From assembly GCA_023428655.1 (NCBI GenBank), contig JAEYXC010000235.1, forward strand, positions 1 to 5,041: a DNA stretch of 5,041 nt. Direction: 5' to 3'. The DNA is from Bacillota bacterium (GTDB taxonomy: Bacteria; Bacillota; Clostridia; Lachnospirales; Lachnospiraceae). The notes under the pieces are model-generated. The model did no database searches, was not told the DNA's origin, and saw nothing but the letters and a program-made list of their open reading frames with translations. Positions 1 through 5,041 of this stretch are shown here, one piece after another. Within the stretch, counting starts at the first letter, position 1; every line of letters begins with the position of its first letter. A program made the position numbers and the translations under genes.

Positions 1-114
1 ACCTATAACATATTTATCGGATGTTTTATGATTTATATTAGAGGTAAATCCGAATTTTCTGAAATAAAATAGCTACAAATTGAGAATAATATCGACGAAA
101 AGATGCTGGAAAGC

Positions 115-181
115 AAACAAAAAAGCACCTACAATCTCCCTCGCTAATTAAATAGCCGTATCCCAGGGTGATCATAGGTGC
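115..181 (-). terminator. Intrinsic terminator after the ArsB/NhaD-type transporter
   Basis: Read on the minus strand, GCACCTA (181-175) pairs with TAGGTGC (131-125). The stem continues inward through two G-U wobbles, three pairs, one A-A mismatch and CCCT/AGGG, giving about 16 pairs in 17 positions. The loop is about 23 nt (164-142). A run of six T (124-119), then G and TTT, follows directly. The stem starts 15 nt past the transporter stop codon, as expected for rho-independent termination. There is no T tract on the plus-strand side, so it should work only for minus-strand transcription. Confidence 0.88.
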
Positions 182-195
182 ATTCCATATTAATT

Positions 196-1464
196 TTACT
201 TCCAGATAAACCAATTCAAAATATAACCGGATATTACTGCCGCCAGAGTAAAGGGCACGCTGATCTTCATAAAGGTCGGCGCACTTACCTCATAGCCCTC
301 CTTGCGAAGAATACCAAGACCCGTGATATTCGCAGAAGCTCCAATAGGGGTGATATTACCGCCTAGGGTTGCACCGATTAATAATCCAAAGAACAGCAAA
401 TTCGGTTCAATCCCCAACAATCCGGAGATCTGTGCTGTAACAGGAAGCATCGTTGCAACATAAGGAATATTATCAATAAAGGCTGAGAATAGAACAGAAG
501 CCCAAACAATTAAAGTATAAATCAAAAACACATTATCATTACTCAAACGGACAAAAAGCTGACTGATGTCATTCACCAAACCTACCTCGGTAATACCACC
601 GATTACAACAAACAAACCGGTTAACAGAAGAATGGTGTCATAATCAATGCTCTTAAGAGCTTCCAGTAAAGCAGCTCTGTCCCTAGTCTTAATCATCTTT
701 CTTACCAAGCCGATCAGGAACATACCCACACATATAACACCATTGGTGATACTGGGTTTATTCTCAATAAAGGAGGCACCAATCAAAAGAACCACGATTC
801 CAACTAATAATACCGTAGGAACTTTATCCTCAACAACGGTTCTTTCCATGGTCGCGATGGGCTGTTTTTCTTTACGGAAGAGGTACAACAAAATCAAGGT
901 CGATATCAATGCTCCAGCTTCTACCACCCAGAAGATACCGATCTTTCCGTCCATAAAGAAGAAGTCAAGAAAATTCATGTTCGCATATCCACCAAGTAAA
1001 ATCGAGGTGGTATCCCCAACTAAGGTGGCGGCACCCTGAAGGTTAGAAGAGATTGCTATCGCGATAACACTTGCAACCGGAGAAATTTTGAGTTTTTTAG
1101 CAATAGTAAGCGCAACCGGAGCTATCATTAGTACAGTAGCCACATTATCAACAAATGCGGAAATAATACCTGCAAAGAGCGCCAAGGATATTATGGTCCA
1201 CTTTACATTCGGCATTCTCTCAATGATATAATCAGCAAGCAGGGATGGCATTTTTGACTCGATGAATAACCCTACTGCCCCCATGGTACCGGCGATCATC
1301 AGAATTACATTCCAGTCCACCGTGGTTATGATCTCTCCAACCGGCAGAATACCCAAAATTACAAATAATGCAGCAGCAGCAAGCGCAATATACGCCCTAA
1401 CCTTAGGAAACGCTAATAATGAGATGTAAGTCAGCGCAAAAATAATGATAGCTATCGTTTTCAT
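196..1464 (-). CDS. ArsB/NhaD-type (SLC13-like) ion transporter
   Basis: A polytopic membrane protein of 422 residues with roughly 11-13 hydrophobic segments, in the ion-transporter superfamily that includes ArsB arsenite permeases, NhaD Na+/H+ antiporters and P-protein/SLC13 carriers. The two halves are visibly related: SAFVDN (102-107) mirrors SAFIDN (327-332), and SSNLQGAATLVGDTTS (139-154) mirrors GATLGGNITPIGASANI (364-380). DWNVILMIAGT (50-60) also mirrors DYDTILLLTGL (274-284). These are the helix-break and substrate-site motifs of the family. A charged loop at about 197-215 separates the halves. The length is typical and nothing is missing. I chose the ATG at 1464 because GGAGG lies 5 nt before it; an in-frame TTG at 1476 would put that ribosome site inside the gene. 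No arsR, arsA or arsC is nearby, so an arsenite role is not supported. The substrate may be Na+/H+, another anion or a carboxylate. Own promoter (1570-1598) and terminator suggest a single-gene transcript. Confidence 0.9.
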   Translation of the reverse strand: MKTIAIIIFALTYISLLAFPKVRAYIALAAAALFVILGILPVGEIITTVDWNVILMIAGTMGAVGLFIESKMPSLLADYIIERMPNVKWTIISLALFAGIISAFVDNVATVLMIAPVALTIAKKLKISPVASVIAIAISSNLQGAATLVGDTTSILLGGYANMNFLDFFFMDGKIGIFWVVEAGALISTLILLYLFRKEKQPIATMERTVVEDKVPTVLLVGIVVLLIGASFIENKPSITNGVICVGMFLIGLVRKMIKTRDRAALLEALKSIDYDTILLLTGLFVVIGGITEVGLVNDISQLFVRLSNDNVFLIYTLIVWASVLFSAFIDNIPYVATMLPVTAQISGLLGIEPNLLFFGLLIGATLGGNITPIGASANITGLGILRKEGYEVSAPTFMKISVPFTLAAVISGYILNWFIWK

Positions 1465-1469
1465 TTGTA

Positions 1470-1474
1470 CCTCC
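1470..1474 (-). promoter_or_regulatory. Ribosome binding site that fixes the transporter start
   Basis: GGAGG on the minus strand with a 5-nt spacer (TACAA) to the ATG at 1464-1462. It overlaps the first codons of the longer reading frame that would begin at TTG 1476, and no comparable site lies at a good distance before that TTG. This favours the shorter 422-residue product. Confidence 0.8.
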
Positions 1475-1505
1475 AATTATGTAAGAACATATTTTTTCAT
1501 ATAAA

Positions 1506-1554
1506 GAGCTGAGGCACAAGACCGGAATTAAATATCCTTGTTGAACTTCAGCTC
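1506..1554 (-). other. Hairpin-forming 5' leader of the transporter mRNA
   Basis: On the minus strand GAGCTGA (1554-1548) is perfectly complementary to TCAGCTC (1512-1506). Inside it, ACAAG (1541-1537, written as the minus-strand complement of CTTGT) pairs with CTTGT (1520-1516), leaving an AT-rich loop of about 16 nt. The structure would begin within about 10 nt of the predicted transcript 5' end. It is not followed by a good T run, so it does not look like a terminator. It may stabilise the 5' end or act as a regulatory leader. I do not recognise a known riboswitch class. Confidence 0.45.
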
Positions 1555-1569
1555 AATGTATATAATTCT

Positions 1570-1598
1570 ATTGTAAACAGGAGACTTGGTAAAGTCAA
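1570..1598 (-). promoter_or_regulatory. Sigma-A promoter for the transporter gene
   Basis: Minus-strand TTGACT (1598-1593) and TACAAT (1575-1570) are separated by exactly 17 nt. Each hexamer matches the vegetative consensus at 5 of 6 positions. Predicted transcription start is near 1563, giving a leader of about 100 nt before the ATG at 1464. The -35 lies about 18 nt past the peptidase stop codon, so the transporter can be transcribed independently of the genes upstream. Confidence 0.8.
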
Positions 1599-1616
1599 TC
1601 ATCCTTTATCGGGATT

Positions 1617-2903
1617 TTATTCCAACTTCTTCTTCAACACAGAGATTGCCTTCTGCAGTTGGTTATCCTTCTCAACGGGAATGATAACCTCCGTTTTCAT
1701 CTTGTCATCCAGTTCCACCTCAACATCCGGCTTTATTCCGGTTCCGTGGATATTGCGACCGTTAGGAGTATAGTATTTGGAAATGGTAAGCTTCACCGCA
1801 GTTCCGTCGTTAAACGGATATACAGATTGCACAATACCCTTTCCAAAGCTGGTAGTACCGACAATTGTTGCCGTCTTATAGTCCTGTAGCGTTCCCGCAA
1901 AGATTTCAGAGGCACTGGCACTGTTGCCATTAATTAACACCGCCATGGGTACTGTAACCTTTTTCTTATCCTTCGCGTACTGTTCTTCGCGCTTGCTATT
2001 CTTATCCTCCGTATATACAAGCAGTTTCGGAGGAAGGATCCGATCCAATATCGACACTACAGAATCAAGCATACCACCCGGATTATTACGGACATCGACG
2101 ATTAAAGCCTTCATCTTCTGATTCTCAAGCTCATCCACAGCAGCCCCGAATTGCTCTACGGTAATTTTATCGAATTCCAAAATAGAGATATATCCGATTT
2201 TATTGGAAAGCATCTTATACTCAATGGTAGGAACTTCAATCTTCTTTCTCGTAACGATAAATTCCAGTAAATCCGTCTCATCCTCACGCAGGATGCTAAT
2301 ATTTACTTTGGTACCTGACTTTCCTTTCATCCTGCTTACCACTTCGGATAAATCCATTCCCGTTACTTCTTCCCCGTTCACCTTCGCAATAATGTCCCCC
2401 GGCTTAATTCCTGCCTTATACGCCGGCCCGTTCACAAAAGGCTTCACAATGGTAATTATGCCAGTTTTGGCATCCTGGCTGACGGAAGCACCTATTCCAT
2501 AATATACACCGGAGGAGCTTTCCATCAGAGCCTTATATTCATCCTTGGTATAGTAGGTGGAATAAGGATCTCCCAGACTGGCGATGAAGCCTTTATATAC
2601 GCCGTCAGCAAAATCAACATTATTCACATCCTCCAAATATTTCTCGTCAATCAGCTCATCCATGGCTTCCAGCTTACTTATGATGGTCTGATAATTCTGA
2701 ATATCAAGACTGCTGACCGATATCTCATCCTTTGCGACCGATGTGTTATTCTCTGCTTTGTCTTCTTCCTTTGCCTCAGTGGTTTCGGTCAAATTATACT
2801 CTGTACCATCATCAGAGAATATCAATGCTGCCCCCAGAACAACAACAAGCAGAAGGGCGCTACACAATCCTGTCAGTATTCCGGTAAAAAAGTTCCTTCT
2901 CAT
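1617..2903 (-). CDS. S41 family C-terminal processing peptidase (CtpA/CtpB/Tsp type)
   Basis: A serine protease of 428 residues that would act outside the cytoplasmic membrane, where the family trims or degrades exported proteins from their C termini. Residues about 7-29 form one hydrophobic stretch (signal anchor or uncleaved signal), followed by an acidic, low-complexity linker (31-60). A helical region carries GDPYSTYY (111-118), typical just before the PDZ. The PDZ domain lies at about 131-215, with AGIKPGD at 164-170. The protease core includes VRNNPGG (271-277). Catalytic residues are intact: Ser330 within SASASE (328-333), Lys355 in FGKG and Gln359, with the 25- and 4-residue spacings seen in CtpB. 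The ATG at 2903 has AGGAGG 5 nt upstream. The gene follows the regulator by 140 bp with no terminator between, so cotranscription is possible. CtpA and CtpB orthology cannot be separated from sequence alone, so no symbol is given. The physiological substrate is unknown. Confidence 0.95.
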   Translation of the reverse strand: MRRNFFTGILTGLCSALLLVVVLGAALIFSDDGTEYNLTETTEAKEEDKAENNTSVAKDEISVSSLDIQNYQTIISKLEAMDELIDEKYLEDVNNVDFADGVYKGFIASLGDPYSTYYTKDEYKALMESSSGVYYGIGASVSQDAKTGIITIVKPFVNGPAYKAGIKPGDIIAKVNGEEVTGMDLSEVVSRMKGKSGTKVNISILREDETDLLEFIVTRKKIEVPTIEYKMLSNKIGYISILEFDKITVEQFGAAVDELENQKMKALIVDVRNNPGGMLDSVVSILDRILPPKLLVYTEDKNSKREEQYAKDKKKVTVPMAVLINGNSASASEIFAGTLQDYKTATIVGTTSFGKGIVQSVYPFNDGTAVKLTISKYYTPNGRNIHGTGIKPDVEVELDDKMKTEVIIPVEKDNQLQKAISVLKKKLE

Positions 2904-3021
2904 TTACTCCTCCTTCCGCCACCGATCGATGGCATGATCAAGGTAAAAACAAGGGCTGGTGCAAAATAGACTATCTAAGCTTCATCCTTCTGCAACAGAC
3001 CCTATTCTTTTCTTAATGCAT

Positions 3022-3038
3022 TTTATCCAACGGATAAA
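3022..3038. repeat. Short perfect dyad between the regulator and peptidase genes
   Basis: TTTATCC, three bases, then GGATAAA: a perfect 7-bp inverted repeat starting about 5 bp after the regulator stop codon. On the minus strand the second arm runs into TAAAAT, a possible -10 element, but the -35 region is poor (3 of 6 at best). No T tract follows, so it is not an intrinsic terminator. It could be an operator for the peptidase gene or an mRNA 3' hairpin. The remaining bases up to the peptidase ribosome site show nothing else I can name. Confidence 0.35.
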
Positions 3039-3043
3039 TTCGA

Positions 3044-4132
3044 TTAATAATCTAACTGCTCCATGTACTTCATATACTTGACAACCATTAGTGCAATCTT
3101 AAAGGTGATTGCATCTTCGAATACACGAAGATCCAGGTTGGTACTCTTTTGCAGCTTATCCAAGCGATATACAAGTGTATTACGATGGATGTATAATTGT
3201 CTGGAAGTCTCTGATACATTTAAGCTGTTCTCAAAGAACTTATTAATTGTAGTAAGTGTCTCTTCGTCAAAATCATCCGGAGATTTATTTTCAAAAATCT
3301 CCTTAATGAACATCTTGCATAACGGCATCGGTAATTGATAAATCAGACGTCCGATACCCAAATTGTTGTAAGCAACTACATTTTTACCACTGTAGAAGAT
3401 CTTACCAACATCAAGAGCCATCTTAGCCTCCTTGTAGGATCTGGATACATCCTTTATCTCATTTACGATGGTACCATAGGCTACATGAACCTTTGTCATC
3501 GCCTCAGTATTCAGCATATCCAGTATCACTTTTGCCGTCTTATTCAGATCCTCATAACTCTCCGTCGGCTTTACTTCCTTAACCAGAATTATGTTCTTCT
3601 CGTCCACAGCTGTTATGAAATCCTTCGTCTTACCGGAGAATAAGCTGCGAACTGTCTCAAGTGCATTCGCATCCTTTTCATTCTTAGTCTCAATAATGTA
3701 AACCACACGTCTTGCCTCGGTATCAATATGAAGCTTCTTGGCACGGTTATAAATATCAACCAACAGGAGGTTATCAAGAAGTAAATTCTTGATGAAATTA
3801 TCCTTGTCATATCTCTCTTTATATGCAACCAAAAGATTCTGTATCTGGAAGGAAGCAATTTTTCCTATCATAAATACATCCTCAGAGTCACCCTTTGCCA
3901 GAATCACATACTCCAACTGATGCTCATCAAAAACCTTAAAAAACTGATACCCCTGTATCGCCTGGCTATCCGCCGGAGAAGCAACAAATGCCATAACCGC
4001 ACTCTCATATTGCTCTGCATTCTCTATTGTTGTGGCCAGTACCTTCCCCTCCGTATCCAATACACATATATCGATACGTGTGATTCCTTTTAATCCGTCG
4101 ATGGTGCTTTGAAGAATTTGATTGGAAATCAT
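3044..4132 (-). CDS. CdaR/PucR-type transcriptional regulator
   Basis: A cytoplasmic DNA-binding regulator of 362 residues. The C-terminal part (about 293-350) has the PucR/CdaR helix-turn-helix pattern: NVSETSRQLYIHRNTLVYRL (305-324), then a helix with FEDAITFKIALMV (338-350). The middle (about 137-247) resembles the degenerate GGDEF-like domain of CdaR proteins, ending in SYKEAKMALDVGK (232-244), a common family motif. The first about 110 residues look like a divergent ligand-sensing domain: the strand pattern around RIDICVLDTEGKVLATT (19-35) recalls the sugar-diacid recognition domain, but similarity is weak and the ligand cannot be named. The ATG at 4132 has AAGGAG 7 nt upstream. A promoter with an extended -10 lies 60-90 bp upstream, inside an inverted repeat that could be an autoregulatory operator. 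The neighbouring sugar ABC ATPase suggests a role in carbohydrate uptake or metabolism; this is inference from context. Confidence 0.9.
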   Translation of the reverse strand: MISNQILQSTIDGLKGITRIDICVLDTEGKVLATTIENAEQYESAVMAFVASPADSQAIQGYQFFKVFDEHQLEYVILAKGDSEDVFMIGKIASFQIQNLLVAYKERYDKDNFIKNLLLDNLLLVDIYNRAKKLHIDTEARRVVYIIETKNEKDANALETVRSLFSGKTKDFITAVDEKNIILVKEVKPTESYEDLNKTAKVILDMLNTEAMTKVHVAYGTIVNEIKDVSRSYKEAKMALDVGKIFYSGKNVVAYNNLGIGRLIYQLPMPLCKMFIKEIFENKSPDDFDEETLTTINKFFENSLNVSETSRQLYIHRNTLVYRLDKLQKSTNLDLRVFEDAITFKIALMVVKYMKYMEQLDY

Positions 4133-4179
4133 GTTTTCACTCCTTACTATTATATTTCTATTTTTCTTTAAAATTCATG

Positions 4180-4256
4180 TATACGAAAGATATTTTAACA
4201 CCGTTTTCGTCAGAAGTAAACTAATTTTATAAAATATATACAAATATTTTCGTATA
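4180..4256. promoter_or_regulatory. Imperfect inverted repeat around the regulator promoter (candidate operator)
   Basis: On the plus strand TATACGAAAGATATTT (4180-4195) and the reverse complement of AAATATTTTCGTATA (4242-4256) match over 15 positions apart from one inserted base. The nine-base core TATACGAAA is perfect in both arms. The arms lie about 60 bp apart centre to centre; the inner part of the left arm overlaps the -10 of the regulator promoter. A further TTTTCGT sits between -35 and -10 (4204-4210), and a 12-bp perfect palindrome ATTTTATAAAAT lies just upstream of the -35 (4224-4235). The layout suits repressor or autoregulator binding, but the region is very AT-rich and some symmetry could be chance. 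Confidence 0.4.
4192..4220 (-). promoter_or_regulatory. Sigma-A promoter with extended -10 for the regulator gene
   Basis: Minus-strand TTTACT (4220-4215, 4 of 6) and TAAAAT (4197-4192, 5 of 6) are spaced by 17 nt. A TG one base before the -10 (TGTTAAAAT) makes it an extended -10. Start is predicted near 4185, giving a leader of about 52 nt. The bases upstream (4221-4260) are almost all A/T and could act as an UP element. Confidence 0.65.
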
Positions 4257-4430
4257 ATTCTATCAAATTTCTATTACAGCAAAATAGTTTACTCACAATA
4301 CTATTGCTTCCCGCCCTCTAAAACCACCACCTATTGCGTTCGTTCCATCTGACGGGAAGCCTTCCCAACTTCACTTACCATTCAGTCAATACTCCTTAGA
4401 AGGGTTAGCGTGCGCCCATGACTCGCAAAC
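4257..4430. other. Intergenic region with GC-richer island and competing inverted repeats
   Basis: No convincing gene. Positions 4301-4430 are about 51% G+C (66 of 130 counted by hand), sharply above the AT-rich promoter region next to it. On the plus strand GCTTCCCG (4306-4313) is perfectly complementary to CGGGAAGC (4353-4360). The second arm can instead pair locally with CTTCCC (4361-4366), since GGGAAG-C-CTTCCC is a near-perfect palindrome. The two pairings exclude each other. A smaller palindrome, CAATACTATTG, lies at 4296-4306. The region may encode a structured RNA or be the remnant of an inserted element. I do not recognise a known RNA family, tRNA or transposase fragment. Confidence 0.4.
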
Positions 4431-4457
4431 AAAAAGGGGAACACTTACGTGTCCCCC
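4427..4457 (-). terminator. Intrinsic terminator after the ABC ATPase gene
   Basis: On the minus strand GGGGGACAC (4457-4449) pairs with GTGTTCCCC (4444-4436) through nine pairs including one G-U, closed by a GTAA tetraloop. TTTTT (4435-4431), G and TTT follow. It begins 14 nt past the stop codon at 4472. The strong stem and clean U tract indicate that the ATPase transcript ends here and the regulator relies on its own promoter. Confidence 0.93.
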
Positions 4458-4471
4458 CTATTATCTTTATA

Positions 4472-5041
4472 TTAGTTTGTGATAACCTGCTCTGTCTCTT
4501 TATCAAATACATGCATCTTGGACATATCAAAGGCAATCTTTAAGGTGTCATCCGGTCTAGCTGTGGTACGAGGATTAACACGTGCAGTGATTTCTAAGTT
4601 CTCATCCACTGTGAAGTATAAGAATACTTCCGCACCTAATAACTCGTATACTCTTACAGTAGCTTCAATTACACTATCCGGAGAGCTATTGATGAACATC
4701 TCTTCATCATGGATGTCCTCAGGACGGATACCAACAACAACTGCCTTACCGTCATAACCGCCATCCACAAGCTTCTTCGCTTTATTCTCAGGAAGCTTTA
4801 AGGAATTGCTTCCGAAATTAACAAATACATCGCTGCCCTTCTTCTGAACAGTTGCTTCAATCATGTTCATTTGAGGTGAACCCATGAAGCCAGCTACGAA
4901 TAAGTTCTTCGGTCTATCATATAAATTCTGAGGAGTATCAACCTGCTGAACCAAGCCATCCTTCATAACTACGATTCTGGTACCCAGTGTCATAGCCTCT
5001 GTCTGATCATGTGTTACATAGATGATTGTTGTCTGTAATCT
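4472..5041 (-). CDS. ugpC: UgpC/MsmK/MalK-type sugar ABC transporter ATP-binding protein, partial (C-terminal 189 residues)
   Basis: The reading frame is open to the window edge, so the start, Walker A, signature and Walker B lie outside. The visible part begins with RLQTTIIYVTHDQTEAM; the His of THDQTEAM (residue 11 of the fragment) is the switch histidine of the ABC ATPase. TRIVVMKDGLVQQVDTPQNL (21-40) and the YDRPKNLFVAGFMGSP stretch (41-56) are characteristic of this CUT1 sugar-transporter ATPase family. About 57-189 is the MalK-like regulatory OB-fold (TOBE) region, with GIRPEDI at 104-110. Family members are about 360-370 residues, so roughly half is present. The protein would sit on the cytoplasmic face of the membrane and power uptake of sugars or glycerol-3-phosphate. 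In Gram-positive bacteria one such ATPase often serves several importers. The ugpC name is the common database label and does not prove substrate; msmK is equally possible. A strong terminator follows. Confidence 0.92.
   Translation of the reverse strand, partial: RLQTTIIYVTHDQTEAMTLGTRIVVMKDGLVQQVDTPQNLYDRPKNLFVAGFMGSPQMNMIEATVQKKGSDVFVNFGSNSLKLPENKAKKLVDGGYDGKAVVVGIRPEDIHDEEMFINSSPDSVIEATVRVYELLGAEVFLYFTVDENLEITARVNPRTTARPDDTLKIAFDMSKMHVFDKETEQVITN

Noticed and set aside
1..72. Open plus-strand frame of 23 codons from the window edge to TAG at 70-72, possible tail of a convergent gene
   Set aside because: Too short and AT-rich to show coding character, with no recognisable motif and no plus-strand terminator after it. 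The rest of 1-114 also holds nothing I can name beyond a weak 6-bp inverted repeat (17-22 with 48-53).
647..1039. Plus-strand open frame of 130 codons opposite the transporter gene
   Set aside because: It lies wholly antisense to a gene with clear family motifs, and its translation shows no recognisable domain or convincing ribosome site. It is a shadow of the real gene.
2904..3000. Search for a clear peptidase promoter in the gap upstream of its ribosome site
   Set aside because: The best pairs, such as TTGCAG with TAGTCT, match only 3 of 6 positions in each hexamer, so I did not call a promoter.
3613..3858. Minus-strand 81-codon frame within the regulator gene
   Set aside because: It is an out-of-frame overlap with a complete, motif-supported regulator and shows no independent start signal.
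4331..4381. Minus-strand 16-residue open frame with AAGGAG 10 nt upstream, possible leader peptide
   Set aside because: The spacing is long, no promoter is visible between it and the strong terminator upstream, and its sequence overlaps the inverted repeats. No evidence supports translation.
4406..4420. Plus-strand GTGCGCCCA resembling the 5' end of some group II introns
   Set aside because: Only a few bases match. No intron domains, domain V hairpin or reverse transcriptase coding sequence follow; the bases after it are the ATPase terminator and gene.
4427..4457. Possibility that the ATPase terminator is bidirectional
   Set aside because: On the plus strand the stem is followed by CCTATTATC rather than a T run, so only minus-strand termination is supported.

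Overview
The window looks like an ordinary chromosomal stretch from a low-GC Gram-positive anaerobe, most likely a clostridium of the Lachnospiraceae type. This is inferred from moderate-to-low GC, strong AGGAGG-like ribosome sites, AT-rich sigma-A promoters, U-tailed intrinsic terminators, and the pairing of a UgpC/MsmK-type sugar ABC ATPase with a CdaR/PucR-type regulator. All four recognisable genes are on the minus strand, so transcription runs from high to low coordinates.

In transcription order: (1) 5041-4472 is the C-terminal half of a UgpC/MsmK/MalK-type ABC ATPase, cut by the window edge and closed by a strong intrinsic terminator (4457-4427). (2) 4471-4133 is a 339-bp gap. It holds a GC-richer island of unknown nature with overlapping inverted repeats, then a very AT-rich promoter region with a long imperfect inverted repeat around the promoter of the next gene. 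(3) 4132-3044 is a CdaR/PucR-type regulator with a C-terminal helix-turn-helix. (4) 2903-1617 is a membrane-anchored S41 C-terminal processing peptidase with a PDZ domain and an intact Ser/Lys/Gln catalytic set. (5) 1464-196 is a complete ArsB/NhaD (SLC13-like) ion transporter with its own near-consensus promoter, a leader able to form a hairpin, and its own intrinsic terminator.

The ATPase and the regulator plausibly belong to carbohydrate uptake: the ATPase would power one or more sugar importers and the regulator would respond to a sugar-derived signal. Each seems to be its own transcription unit, because a terminator and a promoter separate them. The peptidase may be cotranscribed with the regulator or have a weak promoter of its own. 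The transporter appears functionally unrelated to the rest. I see no mobile element, CRISPR array, tRNA or rRNA. Nothing amounts to a clearly new system. The places most worth a second look are the 4133-4430 intergenic region and the transporter leader.
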